DNA of 64,000 nucleotides from Candidatus Polarisedimenticolia bacterium (GTDB lineage Bacteria > Acidobacteriota > Polarisedimenticolia > Gp22-AA2 > AA152), in assembly GCA_036004685.1 (NCBI GenBank), contig DASYRE010000051.1:23230-87229 (forward strand), written 5' to 3'. Both the position numbers and the translations under genes were made by a program. The notes beneath the pieces were generated by a model, which was not told the DNA's origin, did no database searches, and worked only from the letters and a program-made list of their open reading frames with translations. How positions within the stretch are numbered: position 1 is the first letter of the stretch; each line of letters opens with the position of its first letter. Positions 39,708-49,309 of this stretch are shown piece by piece.

Positions 39708-42455
39708 TCAATGGTCCGGAGGCCGGGGGGGCAAGGAGACCAGGAGCTTCGCGAGGACGCTGGGGTTCACGGGCTTGACGAGGTGGTGATCGAAGCCGGC
39801 CTCGAGAGTCCGCTTCTTGTCGGTCTCCTGGCCCCAGCCGGTCACCGCCATGAGAACGATGTCCTTCCCCCAAGGCTGTTGGCGGATGTGCCGCGCCACG
39901 TCGTAGCCGTTCGTCTTCGGCATGCCGATGTCCAGCAGCGCCACGGCGGGGCGGAACTGGTCGGCAGCTTCCAGGGCTTGCAGCCCGTCGTAGGCCGAAC
40001 GGGTCTCGTAGCCCATGATCTCCAGCATCATGCTCAGGCTGGCGGCCGCATCCTTGTTGTCGTCCGCCACCAGAATGCGGCACCGCTTCGCGCCGGCGGG
40101 TCTCGGGGGATCTTCCCTCGGAGGCCTCTCATCGGACGTCTTCTCATCGGCCTTCGACGGTTGCCGGGTCCTCGTCTCAGCGATTGGCAGCCTGACGATG
40201 AATTCACTCCCCTTGCCCGGACCGTCGCTGCGGGCCTCGATGCGCCCTCCGTGCATCTCCAACAATCTCTTGACCAGCATCAAGCCGATCCCCAGCCCGC
40301 CGTGGGCGCGCTCCAGCGACCGATCCACTTGCGTGAACGGCTCGAAGATGTGCGGCAGCATCTCCTCTGGAATGCCGATGCCGGTGTCGCGCACCGAGAT
40401 CACCGCTTCCGCTCCCTGGCGCTCGGCGGCCAGCGAAATGCGGCTTCCGCGCTCGGAGAACTTGGCGGCGTTGCTCAACAGGTTCGAGAACACCTGCGCC
40501 AAGCGCATCAGATCGGCGTCCAGGACGATGGGCTCGCGCGCCGGCGCGAAGTCGAGCTGCTGGCCCGACCGATCGATCACCGCCTGGCTCGTTTCCACCG
40601 CAGCCCGCAAGGCCTTCGCCAGCTCCACGCGCTCCTTCCGCAGACCGAGCCGGTTCCTGGTGATGCGCGACACGTCCATCAGGTCGTCGATCAGCCGCGC
40701 CATCTGCTGCATCTGACGATCGATGACGTCCCGCGCCCACTGCACTTCCGGCGTCCGCGGCCCCTTGAGGCGCAGGATTTCGACGGCGTTCTGGACCGGC
40801 GCCAGGGGATTGCGCAGCTCGTGAGCCAGGGTCGCCAGGAACTCGTCCTTGCGCCGATCGGCCTCGCGCAGGTCCTCTTCGCCCTGCTTGCGATCGGTGA
40901 TGTCGAGGCACGAGCCGATGTAGCCGGCGAACTCACCGGCGGGCCCGTAATAGGGGATCCCGTTGTCCAGCATCCAGCGGTATTCCCCGTCGTGGCGCCT
41001 GAGCCGGTACTCCATGGCGAACGGCTGGCGCGTGTCGAAAGAGCCGACGTAGGTTTTCAGGCAACGGTCCAGGTGTTCCGGGTGGACGTTTTCCGCCCAT
41101 CCATATCCGATCTCCTGCTCCAGCGATCGCCCCACGAAATCGAGCCATGACTTGTTGAACCAGGTGCAGAGCTTGTCGGTCCCGCTGATCCAGACAGCGA
41201 CGGGCGCCGCGTCGGCCAGGAGACGGAAACGCTCCTCGCTCGCGCGCAGCGCCAGCTCCGCTTCCTTCTGCTCGGTGATGTCGACGATCGTTCCGGCGAC
41301 TCGCGTGCCGCCATCCGGCTCGTCGCGAAACGGCACGCCGCGGACCACGAGCCACCGCCACGCCCCGTCGTTCCGGCGAACGCGGAACTCGGCGGAGGTC
41401 GGCTTGCCGGCGTCCCTGATGTCCTGCCAGTTCCCGCGCGCGGCGTCGCGGTCCTCCGGATGGACCGCGTTCAGCCATCCCATCCCGCCCTCCGCCGTGC
41501 GCTGTTCCTCGGTCTGGCCGGTGAACTCTCGCCACCAGGCGACGTTCGCTTCGTCGATGTGCGGCATCGGCGTCCCGTCGCGCCGGTACTGCCAGATCGA
41601 CTGGCTCGACGCGCGGACGAGGGTTCGAAACAGCCGCTCGCGCTGCTTGACGGCTTCTTCAGCCTGCTTGCGCCCGGTGACGTCGCTGAGAGAGGCGAGC
41701 CAGCCGATCACCTCGCCGCGCTCGTCGCGATCGGGCGTGTACGTCACCCGCATCCAGGAGGGCCCGCGATAGGCGTAGGGGATTTCCACTTCGAACTCGA
41801 CATCCTCGCCGCGCAGGACCTGGTCGATGTGAGGAGCGAGCGACGCGTAGGCCTCTTGACCGAGAATGTCGGCAATCGGACGACCCACGATCTCTTCGGG
41901 CCGGCGGCCCAGGAATTCGGCGCAGGCGCGGTTCACGAAAACAAAGCGGCGGTCCCTGCTACAGCGGGTCAGGAACAGGGGCGTCCGGCTGGTGATCAAC
42001 TCCAGCTCCGCCTCCTTCGCCCGCAGCGCCTCCTCCGTCTTACGGCGACCGGCGATTTCGCTTTCGAGCTGCTTCTGCCGGGCCAGCGCTTCCTCCGCGG
42101 CGTCCTCCGCGCGGCGCTTCGCGCGGCGCATCGCGTTGCCCAGGCCAATCACGATGAGGGAGGAAGCGAAATAGACCAGCAATCCGGCAAGGCCGCCCGG
42201 GCTTCTCAGCGACAAAGGGGAATTGGGCTCGGTTTCAACGAAGATGAGGTCGGTGGCGAGATAGCCCAGAACGGTCGCCACGAGAGCCGGCCGCCAGCCT
42301 CCGACCCAGACCGCGACGGCGATCGCGGCGTACATCGTGATGAACGGCAGGCGATGATCCAGAAGCGGATCGAGCAGCCACCGGGCGCCGACTGCCGCCG
42401 CGATCGCCCCCATCGCGACCAGGTAGGGGAAGAGGATTCGCCGGAATCGCTGCAC
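39708..42455 (-). CDS. Membrane-bound PAS hybrid histidine kinase with receiver domain
   Basis: The 915-residue protein begins with a DUF4118/KdpD-like sensor of three or four membrane helices (about 8-110). A coiled coil with Ala/Glu/Arg repeats (about 112-150) and three PAS/PAC units (about 150-270, 275-400, 405-525) follow. HisKA (LAHELRNPLAPV, His near 544), HATPase (NLLSNAAKFSERGS, DTGIGI, GLGIGL) and a receiver (ALLDIGMPKTNG, Asp near 839) complete it. All boxes are intact. Kinase and receiver parts are very like those of the protein at 28004-29827. It has no own output domain. What the membrane part senses is unknown. Confidence 0.92.
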   Translation of the reverse strand: MQRFRRILFPYLVAMGAIAAAVGARWLLDPLLDHRLPFITMYAAIAVAVWVGGWRPALVATVLGYLATDLIFVETEPNSPLSLRSPGGLAGLLVYFASSLIVIGLGNAMRRAKRRAEDAAEEALARQKQLESEIAGRRKTEEALRAKEAELELITSRTPLFLTRCSRDRRFVFVNRACAEFLGRRPEEIVGRPIADILGQEAYASLAPHIDQVLRGEDVEFEVEIPYAYRGPSWMRVTYTPDRDERGEVIGWLASLSDVTGRKQAEEAVKQRERLFRTLVRASSQSIWQYRRDGTPMPHIDEANVAWWREFTGQTEEQRTAEGGMGWLNAVHPEDRDAARGNWQDIRDAGKPTSAEFRVRRNDGAWRWLVVRGVPFRDEPDGGTRVAGTIVDITEQKEAELALRASEERFRLLADAAPVAVWISGTDKLCTWFNKSWLDFVGRSLEQEIGYGWAENVHPEHLDRCLKTYVGSFDTRQPFAMEYRLRRHDGEYRWMLDNGIPYYGPAGEFAGYIGSCLDITDRKQGEEDLREADRRKDEFLATLAHELRNPLAPVQNAVEILRLKGPRTPEVQWARDVIDRQMQQMARLIDDLMDVSRITRNRLGLRKERVELAKALRAAVETSQAVIDRSGQQLDFAPAREPIVLDADLMRLAQVFSNLLSNAAKFSERGSRISLAAERQGAEAVISVRDTGIGIPEEMLPHIFEPFTQVDRSLERAHGGLGIGLMLVKRLLEMHGGRIEARSDGPGKGSEFIVRLPIAETRTRQPSKADEKTSDERPPREDPPRPAGAKRCRILVADDNKDAAASLSMMLEIMGYETRSAYDGLQALEAADQFRPAVALLDIGMPKTNGYDVARHIRQQPWGKDIVLMAVTGWGQETDKKRTLEAGFDHHLVKPVNPSVLAKLLVSLPPRPPDH

Positions 42456-42550
42456 TGAGGAAGACCGTCGCCCGCGTCAAGCAGTGTCGCGAACACGAAA
42501 CGTGTGCGTGTCAGATCACGGGCGCCGCGCATCGGCTTGTCGCCGATGCC

Positions 42551-43062
42551 TCACCGCCCACCCTCGGCTGCCAGCCTTTTCCGTCGCCACGCGAGCGCCA
42601 GGGCGAGGATCCCGATGGCAGTCGTGAGCGTCACCACCGCTCCGCCTTCCAAACCGAACGTCCCGCCCGTGAACCGGCGAGGCCCTTCCACAGTGAAGAG
42701 TTGCGTGCCGGTATTATACGGGTCCTGGCCGCTCACCGACAGTCCGAGAACCGGTCCGAGCAGGGAATTCCAGGCGAAGTGAACCCCGATGGGCATCCAG
42801 AGATTGCCGGTGAGGTAGTAAGCCAGATCGCGCGCCAGGCCCTGCGGCGCGAATCCCAGGCTCGCCAGGGTCCGCCGGTCGACGAAGCGCGCCATGACCC
42901 AGGCCGCCGCCACGATGGTCACCGCGCTGATGACATCGAAGTAGAGGCGCGCCTCAAGCGGAGCTTCCTTCTGCCAACGCTCCAGCCGCCCGGCAAGGGG
43001 AACGAGGCAAGGCGCCAGGAGAATCCCCATAGAATCAGGAACGCGCCGATCTTCCACGTCAT
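42551..43062 (-). pseudogene. Remnant of a CPBP-family intramembrane protease gene
   Basis: From an ATG at 43062 the frame reads MTWKIGAFLILWG, then shifts at a G run (43025-43028) into LLAPCLVPLAGRLERWQKEA and ends with GNLWMPIGVHFAWNSLLGP, a typical CPBP C-terminal motif. Adding one G to the run restores the frame. In addition the middle of the protein, with the catalytic EExxxR and following helices, is missing between GLARDLA and YYLTGNLW. So even the restored frame would be inactive. It follows the amidohydrolase gene on the same strand. Confidence 0.65.
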
Positions 43063-43148
43063 GGTCCAGGCGGAGCGCACCGAGAGGAAGGCCCGGCGCG
43101 TCGCGTCCGGCGGCGCGGCGGCGGCGCGCGCGGTGCTCTGCGGACCCC

Positions 43149-44531
43149 TCACTGCAGCCCGAGCCGGTAGAGCCGCCCGGCATTGGCGCGCATCACCATC
43201 GTCGCGATCTCCCTGGCCCGGGCGCGGCTGACCGCTTCGTCGCGAATCATGTCGCCGAGCGCCAAGGCGAGCGCCTTGCGCCCGTTCCTGGCGGCCACCC
43301 ACGCCCCGATTTCCCAGCCCATGTCCGGCCCGAGCGCCGAGGCATCCGAGCCGTAGAGGACCTTCTCCGGATACTGCGTCAGCCAATCCCTCAGCACCTC
43401 GGCGAGCGCGGCCGGCGTGTAAAGCAGCGTCATTGCCGACATGTCGGCGTAGACGTTCGGCTTCCAGAGCATCGCGCCCGCGTGAGAGGCAAAGACCCCG
43501 CCCCCATGGATGATGACGAAGTTCGTCTGGCGCAACGACGGATCGTTGAAGACCGGCTCGAGCAGCAGCGGATCCGAGCCCGCCGCCCGGTAGAAATTGC
43601 CGGGGCCTTCGAAGGCATGGAGGTGGACGGCCATTCCGAGTCGGCCGGCCTCGCGCGCGATGGCGCGGAACAGGAAATCCTGGAGCGCCTTGTACTCGGC
43701 ATGTGACGGCTCGCCGCCGGCGGCGTACCGCGCGTAGATCCGGCCCGCGGCCGGCGCTTGAACCTCTTCGAAATCGAGCGAGCGAAGGAGCGCCGCCTCG
43801 AACTTGACCGCCACGCAGCCGCCCTTCCGCTGCGAGGCGAGCGTCGGGATCACGACCCTCTGGAGGTAGGCGTCGAGCGTCGCCGGAAGTCTCGCGACGT
43901 TGAGATCGGCCAAGTAACGCTTCAGGAGCTTGTCTTCGTAGGGGAACAGTTTCTCGCGATCGGGCGACGTGGCGGCCTCGTTCTTCGTGGACAACGGCAG
44001 CATCAGCGCGTCGGCGTAGGAGACCCAGCGAAAGCGCGGCGGCGCGAGCCCCGGACCCATCGCGATCCGATTGGCGAGCAGCACCTCCAAGCCGGTCTGG
44101 TCGAGCACCCACGCCGGGAACCTCTCGCCCTGCTCCCTGGCGACGCGCCGCGCCGCGCCGCGCAACTCGCTCAGGTGCGCGTCGGTGAGGTCGGCGTGCG
44201 GATATTGGTAGAGCGCCTTGTAGGCGGCGAGCCAATCGGGGTTGTCCGGCCGGAGCGGCGCCGGCACTTCGAAAGGGAGAATCACTTCGAGCGGCAGCGC
44301 GTCCTGGTCGGTGTCGCCGGGGGCGACGCTGTTCGCGTGGCTGTGATTGTCCACCGCCCGAATCTTCCCGATGAAGGCGGTCAGGTCCGCGTCCGCCTCC
44401 TGCCGGGCCGCGGACGCCGGGCGCATCTCGTCCCGGGGGGCGAGGCTGCAGCCCCACCCGGCCGCGACCCAACCCAACGGAAGAACCATAAGGATCGTCC
44501 GCCTGAATGGCTTGAATCGCCTAGCGGTCAC
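43149..44531 (-). CDS. Lipoprotein amidohydrolase-family protein
   Basis: The 460-residue protein starts with a lipoprotein signal ending in GWGCS (Cys near 28). The rest resembles the amidohydrolase-2 / TIM-barrel metal hydrolase family: AVDNHSHANSV (a DxHxH metal motif near 58), VAVKFEAALLRSLDF (the lysine position), LHLHAFEGPGNF, IIHGGGVFASHAG and VLYGSDASALGPDMGWEIG (the late metal Asp). It is therefore probably an active periplasmic metal hydrolase or decarboxylase. It overlaps the downstream peptidase gene's neighbour by 11 bases at 44521-44531, so both belong to one operon with the M19 dipeptidase. Confidence 0.8.
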   Translation of the reverse strand: MTARRFKPFRRTILMVLPLGWVAAGWGCSLAPRDEMRPASAARQEADADLTAFIGKIRAVDNHSHANSVAPGDTDQDALPLEVILPFEVPAPLRPDNPDWLAAYKALYQYPHADLTDAHLSELRGAARRVAREQGERFPAWVLDQTGLEVLLANRIAMGPGLAPPRFRWVSYADALMLPLSTKNEAATSPDREKLFPYEDKLLKRYLADLNVARLPATLDAYLQRVVIPTLASQRKGGCVAVKFEAALLRSLDFEEVQAPAAGRIYARYAAGGEPSHAEYKALQDFLFRAIAREAGRLGMAVHLHAFEGPGNFYRAAGSDPLLLEPVFNDPSLRQTNFVIIHGGGVFASHAGAMLWKPNVYADMSAMTLLYTPAALAEVLRDWLTQYPEKVLYGSDASALGPDMGWEIGAWVAARNGRKALALALGDMIRDEAVSRARAREIATMVMRANAGRLYRLGLQ

Positions 44532-45741
44532 GGGCCGCCTCCACCTGCTCCATGACCCGGAGCAGGTTGCCGCCCAGGATCTTCGTGATGTTCTTCTCGG
44601 TGTAACCCTTTTTCAGCAGCGCGCCGGTGAGGCGCGGCAGCTTGGAGGCGTCCTCCATGCCGAGCGGCATGACGGCGCCGTCGAAATCCGAGCCGAGCCC
44701 GACATGATCGACCCCCGCGATCTGCGCCGCGTGATCGAGGTGCTCGAGGATCTTCTCCCACGTGGCCTTCGGGAGGTGACCCGAGCCCATGGCTTCGTAG
44801 TAGAGCCGCTGGATCTCGAAGATCTTGCAGGCCTCGTCCTTGGCGCATTTGGCGTTCGCCTCCGTCTCGGCCGTGGCGTGCATGTTGACGGCTTGCGAGG
44901 CGGATCGGACTTCCTCGCTCACGAACTCGGCGTTGAAATTGATCATGATGACGCCGCCGTTCTTGGCGAGCGCCCGCAGCATGTCGTCGGTCATGTTGCG
45001 CGGGTGGTTGCAGACGGCGCGACACGACGAATGCGAGGCGATGACCGGCGCTGCGCTCGCCGCCAGCGCGTCGTAGAACGTCTTGTCGGACACGTGGGAG
45101 ACGTCGACCATGACGCCCAGGCGGTTCATCTCGCGCACGACTTCCTTGCCGAACGGCGTGAGGCCGTCGTGGGCCGGCTGGTCGCCCGAGGAGTCGGCCC
45201 AACTGGTGTTCAGCGAGTGCGTCAGCGTCATGTAGCGCACGCCCAGCGTCGCGTACTCCCGCAGCAGGCCCAGATCGTCGTCGATCATGTGGCCGCCTTC
45301 GATCCCCATGAGCGCCGCGATCTTCCCCTGCGCCGCCGCCCGCCGGATGCCGGCGACCGAGGTCGCCAGCACCAGGTCCTTCGGATGCGTCCGGACCGCT
45401 TCCCGCACCCTGTCGATCTGCTGCAGCGCGCGTCTCGCGGCGTGCGGTCCGTCGACGTCCCCCGGCACCCAGATCGAGAAGAACAGCGCATCCAGTCCCC
45501 CCGCGCGCATCCGCGGGATGTCGATGGCTCCGTTCTCGTTCCGCCGGCCGATGTCGAAACCCTTCTCGAACACCATCCGCTGCGGCGTGTCGTCGTGCGT
45601 GTCGATGACGATCGCCCGGTCGTGGACCTGGCGCGCGCGCTCCGTCACTTCCTCGGGCTGATCCGATGCCCGGGCCGGGTTCGATGGTCCGCCGAACAGA
45701 ATCAGCACACTGAATGCCAGCGTCGCCAGATTTCGAGTCAA
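44521..45741 (-). CDS. Secreted membrane-dipeptidase (peptidase M19)
   Basis: The 406-residue protein begins at a TTG that overlaps the upstream stop as TTGA, with GGGGAGGGCG just before. A signal peptide (TRNLATLAFSVLILFG) is followed by the renal-dipeptidase fold: VIDTHDDTP (metal motif), MGIEGGHMIDDD with the bridging Glu, VDVSHVSDKTF, IASHSSCRAVCNHPRNMTDD with two His, and VGLGSDFDGAV. All metal ligands are present. The family cleaves dipeptides, including D-amino-acid ones, in the periplasm. It shares an operon with the membrane protein upstream and the amidohydrolase downstream. Confidence 0.88.
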   Translation of the reverse strand: MTRNLATLAFSVLILFGGPSNPARASDQPEEVTERARQVHDRAIVIDTHDDTPQRMVFEKGFDIGRRNENGAIDIPRMRAGGLDALFFSIWVPGDVDGPHAARRALQQIDRVREAVRTHPKDLVLATSVAGIRRAAAQGKIAALMGIEGGHMIDDDLGLLREYATLGVRYMTLTHSLNTSWADSSGDQPAHDGLTPFGKEVVREMNRLGVMVDVSHVSDKTFYDALAASAAPVIASHSSCRAVCNHPRNMTDDMLRALAKNGGVIMINFNAEFVSEEVRSASQAVNMHATAETEANAKCAKDEACKIFEIQRLYYEAMGSGHLPKATWEKILEHLDHAAQIAGVDHVGLGSDFDGAVMPLGMEDASKLPRLTGALLKKGYTEKNITKILGGNLLRVMEQVEAARDR

Positions 45742-46463
45742 ACGCCCTCCCCGTGATTCCGCGATTGAGCGGAGGCCCGCCCGAGGGACTCCTCGGCGTC
45801 GCGCCGGCGTGGCGCGTGCGGAAGCGCCGACGAGCCGCGGGCCCGGGCGAGGATCAAGTTCAGCAACACCCACTGCCACCCGACGAGGGCGACTCCGATT
45901 AGGTTCGAAGCGCTCTGGATTCCTCCCGAACGGAACATCACGACCTCGAGCGGAATGAGAAACACGCAAAGCAGCAGGCGGGCGCGTGTCGCCCGCGTCC
46001 ATACCCATGGCACCGGTTCTTGCGCTCGCCGGACAGGGACGTCCCGCACGACCCAGAAGATCGCCGCCGTGGCGAAGCCGCAAAACAAGACGGGGCCGAC
46101 CAGGGCCAGGGAGACGTCGAGGCCAACCGTCGCTCCTTCGAAGCGAAAGCCTCGCGGATTGTTCCAGGCCGCATAGGTCACGGCCACCGCCAGCGGCAGA
46201 TGAAAGGCGAGCAGCAACCCATGAAACGGCGGGCGACCGCCCCGCCAGCCGAAATATAGAAGTGCGATGACGAAAGCCGCCGCCGGAACGAGCATCCAGT
46301 AGTCCCCGCCGATTCCATGACCGCCAATTCCATCCGCCAGGGCCCACTGGTACGCGCTTCCCTGCGTCGCGCCGCGCACCAGCGGCAACCATACGAGGAT
46401 CCCTGAAACCAGGGCGGTCCAGCACAGAATCGCCGCCCGGAGGGGATCTTTTCGCCGCGTCAA
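45738..46463 (-). CDS. Multi-spanning membrane protein of unknown function
   Basis: The 241-residue protein, from a TTG at 46463 with AGGAGG eight bases upstream, has about six hydrophobic helices (AAILCWTALVSGILVWLPLV, YWMLVPAAAFVIALLYF, LLLAFHLPLAVAVTY, LALVGPVLFCGFATAAIFWV, LLLCVFLIPLEVVMF, LIGVALVGWQWVLLNLIL). A charged tail ends it. No family is recognised. Its stop overlaps the dipeptidase TTG start, so the two are coupled. A longer start at 46517 is possible but has no ribosome site. Confidence 0.65.
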   Translation of the reverse strand: MTRRKDPLRAAILCWTALVSGILVWLPLVRGATQGSAYQWALADGIGGHGIGGDYWMLVPAAAFVIALLYFGWRGGRPPFHGLLLAFHLPLAVAVTYAAWNNPRGFRFEGATVGLDVSLALVGPVLFCGFATAAIFWVVRDVPVRRAQEPVPWVWTRATRARLLLCVFLIPLEVVMFRSGGIQSASNLIGVALVGWQWVLLNLILARARGSSALPHAPRRRDAEESLGRASAQSRNHGEGV

Positions 46464-46535
46464 GATAACTACCTCCTCGAAGGATGTCCCGACTCCAGCC
46501 TCAGGCCCCTCAGGCATGCATCCGAGGAACGGCGT

Positions 46536-46916
46536 CTAGGGGGACTCCGCCGGCGGGATTCTGTACGTCCCGCGTGCGTGCTCCACCTTGGGCTCGCCGT
46601 GCGCCGACCACTTCGTCTCGCATTCCGACTTGTCCTGGTGCATGTGCGGGAGCCACGGTCCCTCCAGCTCCTCCGTCCCGCCGGCGGGATCCTTCACGAC
46701 CCAACGGAGCTTATCGGGGTTCGCTTTCACTACTTCGAGCTTCGGGCATGGGGGCAAGTCGTACTTCATCGGGGCCCCGGCGACGGGCTTCCGCGCGCTG
46801 ACCTGCTTGAGCGAGGCCGACAGGTAGACGACATCGCCCTTGCTCGGCCAGGTTTTCTCGGCGGCAACGGCCGCCAAAGCGAAGAGCAAACCCAGCGTCA
46901 CTGCGATTGGCTTCAT
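46536..46916 (-). CDS. Small secreted protein of unknown function
   Basis: The 126-residue protein has a signal peptide (MKPIAVTLGLLFALAAVAA) cleaved near residue 19. The mature part is beta-rich and hydrophilic, with two Cys (PPCPKLEV and ECETKW) that may form a disulfide. GGAGGAATAAAGGAC before the ATG at 46916 supports the start. No family is recognised. It lies between two membrane-protein genes. Confidence 0.65.
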   Translation of the reverse strand: MKPIAVTLGLLFALAAVAAEKTWPSKGDVVYLSASLKQVSARKPVAGAPMKYDLPPCPKLEVVKANPDKLRWVVKDPAGGTEELEGPWLPHMHQDKSECETKWSAHGEPKVEHARGTYRIPPAESP

Positions 46917-46992
46917 GTCCTTTATTCCTCCTTCCATTGAACCGATGTCCCCTTCATCCTCGCCGCGGATAGCCGTAGGCGGTATGCATGGT

Positions 46993-47424
46993 TTACGCCG
47001 AGGATGACGGCGCCGCGGGCGGGGACGAGGGCGCGCGGCCGAAGAGCTGCCGGACCGATTCCTTCTGCAGCGCGATGATGGTGAACACGCCCAAGACGGT
47101 GCCGAAAGGCATGAACGTGCAGCTGAACGCCGCGACCACGAGACAATAGACGTAATGCCGGTGCTGGGACAGGTACCTGCCGGCGAGCGCCACGCCCAGC
47201 GCGAATGCCAAGCCCATCAAGAAGAACAGCGTTCCGATCGCGATGAACATCCATCCCATCGGCCGGAGCATCGGGTCCGGATGGGTTGGATTCATCCTGC
47301 CGCACAACATCAGGGAGCCGATAGCCACGTAGAACAGCGGGAAGAACGAAAAGAGTCCGCCAAGCGCCGCCACGACGTAGTGGAAGATCGACAGCAGCCT
47401 CAGGTTTTCTTCGTCACGGCTCAT
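46993..47424 (-). CDS. Four-helix membrane protein beginning MSRDEENLRLL
   Basis: The 143-residue protein starts MSRDEENLRLLSIFHYVVAA and has four hydrophobic helices (ALGGLFSFFPLFYVAIGSLM, GWMFIAIGTLFFLMGLAFAL, VYCLVVAAFSCTFMPFGTVL, FTIIALQKESVRQLF). The N-terminal block and the CTFMPFGTVLGVFTI stretch recur in a common group of unnamed bacterial membrane proteins. A Pro/Ser-rich tail ends it. The function is unknown. Confidence 0.72.
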   Translation of the reverse strand: MSRDEENLRLLSIFHYVVAALGGLFSFFPLFYVAIGSLMLCGRMNPTHPDPMLRPMGWMFIAIGTLFFLMGLAFALGVALAGRYLSQHRHYVYCLVVAAFSCTFMPFGTVLGVFTIIALQKESVRQLFGRAPSSPPAAPSSSA

Positions 47425-47483
47425 GCTCGTCTCCCATCATCACCACTTCGGGACCGTGTAGCTGGCGCTGTTCCTTCAAATCA

Positions 47484-47765
47484 TCATTCAACGGACCCAG
47501 AATCGATCTCCGGCTCGGAGTCGAAGTCGCACCACTCGTCGATCGGAGCGGGAGTCTCCTCGAGTTTCTTGAGAAGCCCCGGGAGCGCGTCCTCCCGCGG
47601 GAGGAACTCCTCCACCGGCGCCGCCACTTTCTCGGCCGACAGCGGCGGACATTCCAGATCGCCCGAGATGAAGCCCAGGAACACCGCCTGGGGCAAGATG
47701 CAGGAGCGGACGACTGCTGATGCGCCCTCCCCAAAATGGGTAAGGACGATTCTAACGAAGCGCAT
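47484..47765 (-). CDS. Small hypothetical protein with an acidic C terminus
   Basis: The 93-residue frame starts at an ATG overlapping the last codons of the ATPase gene (14 bases) with GAGG just upstream. It contains GEGASAVVRSCILPQAVFLG, a Pro/Glu-rich middle, and an acidic end (DEWCDFDSEPEIDS). Its composition is that of the G+C-rich host DNA, unlike the island upstream. It may be an independent small gene or a remnant at the island edge. No family is recognised. Confidence 0.4.
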   Translation of the reverse strand: MRFVRIVLTHFGEGASAVVRSCILPQAVFLGFISGDLECPPLSAEKVAAPVEEFLPREDALPGLLKKLEETPAPIDEWCDFDSEPEIDSGSVE

Positions 47766-49309
47766 CCTCGGTCAAGACAATTCGCCGGATGCTGCGTTTG
47801 TCATCAAATGGAACTGCAAACTCAGGTCCTTCCTCACCCGTAAGTAAGTCGATTTCCGGTTCTTTAGATGTATTCAGAAGATCGACGTAGGTACCGTAAT
47901 CGAGGGTATAGATGTTATAGCGGATACCGGGATTGTCCTTGTCCGCGTAACCGCGTTGCATGTGGTGTAGGACGCGCGCATCAAAGAGTCGCTGAACCAT
48001 GACGTGTCGTTCAAGCTCGCGCGGAAGTAGAAAAGAGCGGGCCTTCCTTTTACCAATCACCTCGTCAACGATCCTCTGAAGTACGCCTTGCAACTGTGAA
48101 TCGAGGTGTTGCGCCTTATCCTGTTCGAACCACTGACGCGCGGCTTCGATGATTGCACGCCGGTCGATGCTATCACGTTCGCGCCTATGGGAATCAAAGA
48201 AGGCTTTCGTGAAGATGTTGATCAAGTCGCGGACCACTCCCTCTGCGGCCCGGGCGAGTTCCTTGAACGTTTCACGCTCCGTAAACAAGCGAGAGGCCAG
48301 ATCTGCGCCACTCGTCACCTTGTAGTTTTTAGAAATGTAACCTTCAGGTAATTCCGACAGCAGGTGCCGATAAAGCATATCAGCGAACGCACTCGTAATA
48401 CCGTCCGGATTCCTGTCGAACACGTAGTAGTCATCAAGATCGGCCGCAGTTGAAACATCAGCCCCTAGTTCAAAGCCGACGAGTCGTCCATTGTCCGAGA
48501 TCGAGAAGCGCGAACGATACTCGAGCGAGGCAATCTTCAAGACCGCGCTTGTCACAGGGAGAACTCCACGCTTCAGGAACTCCGCCAGATAAGGCTGCAC
48601 ATCCTCAGGTAGAGAGGACCACTCGTCCAGGAGCAGATAGAGCTCAGTATCAGCGAGCTTAAGAACGTTGGACAGGGCGTTGTGCAGGTTTGGAAAGAGA
48701 ATGCGGTTATCGGATTCGATCGCGAATTGTGTCACGGTAGCAGTTTTTTGCTGGCTACTTCCCTCAGCCTTCAGCTCTGCCATGACACCTGCGGACGTAA
48801 CTCCGATCTTTCCACCACTCGCATCTGAACTACTCGCCTCTTCCGATTGAGTGATGGCTTTGGGTATCGATGTCTGCCCCTGGACAAAGGCATCAGCTAG
48901 TTTCGAAAGGGCTTCTAACGCTTCATTTGCTTTAGATGTTGGTTTATCCACAATGTGTTCAAGGAGCTCATTATGAAGTTCCGAGAGAACGTCGCGGAAC
49001 AGCGCTAGGCAGCGAGTGCCAATAGGAAGAGATGTGTCCGAGAACTGCGCAGTGCTCCCCAAGGTGCGTGCGTCGAGGTACACAACCGTGTTTCTGGCAA
49101 CTTCTCGCAGCCTTGAATGCAGGACTCGAAAGACATGCGTCTTGCCCCGTACCACGTCGTCCATACAGAATTTGATTATTCCGGTTTTCAAGCTGCGGCA
49201 GAATTCCGACATCGACGAAGGTGTGAACTAGTTTGGCTAGATCTTCCTGACGCTCAGAACGCTGCAGAATCTGGGACACGCCTCTCATCAGGTTTGGGTC
49301 TTTGACCAT
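47752..49309 (-). pseudogene. AAA-type ATPase gene (ORC/CDC6-like) with a frameshift inside the P-loop
   Basis: The ATG at 49309 opens MVKDPNLMRGVSQILQRSER, followed by VDVGILPQLENRNNQILYGR and RGTG. A single extra G in the run at 49145-49148 then breaks the P-loop GRRGTGKTH; the rest (HVFRVLHSRLREVARNTVVY, LYLLLDEWSSLPEDV as Walker B) continues in the next frame to 47752. Restored, the protein is about 518 residues with an N-terminal ATPase domain and a winged-helix-like C-terminal half. The DNA is visibly richer in A and T than its surroundings. Such ATPases occur in mobile and defence loci. One base decides whether the gene is intact. Confidence 0.68.

Noticed and set aside
43149..45741. 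The amidohydrolase and M19 dipeptidase as one split gene
   Set aside because: Each has its own signal sequence and complete metal motifs, and they belong to different families.
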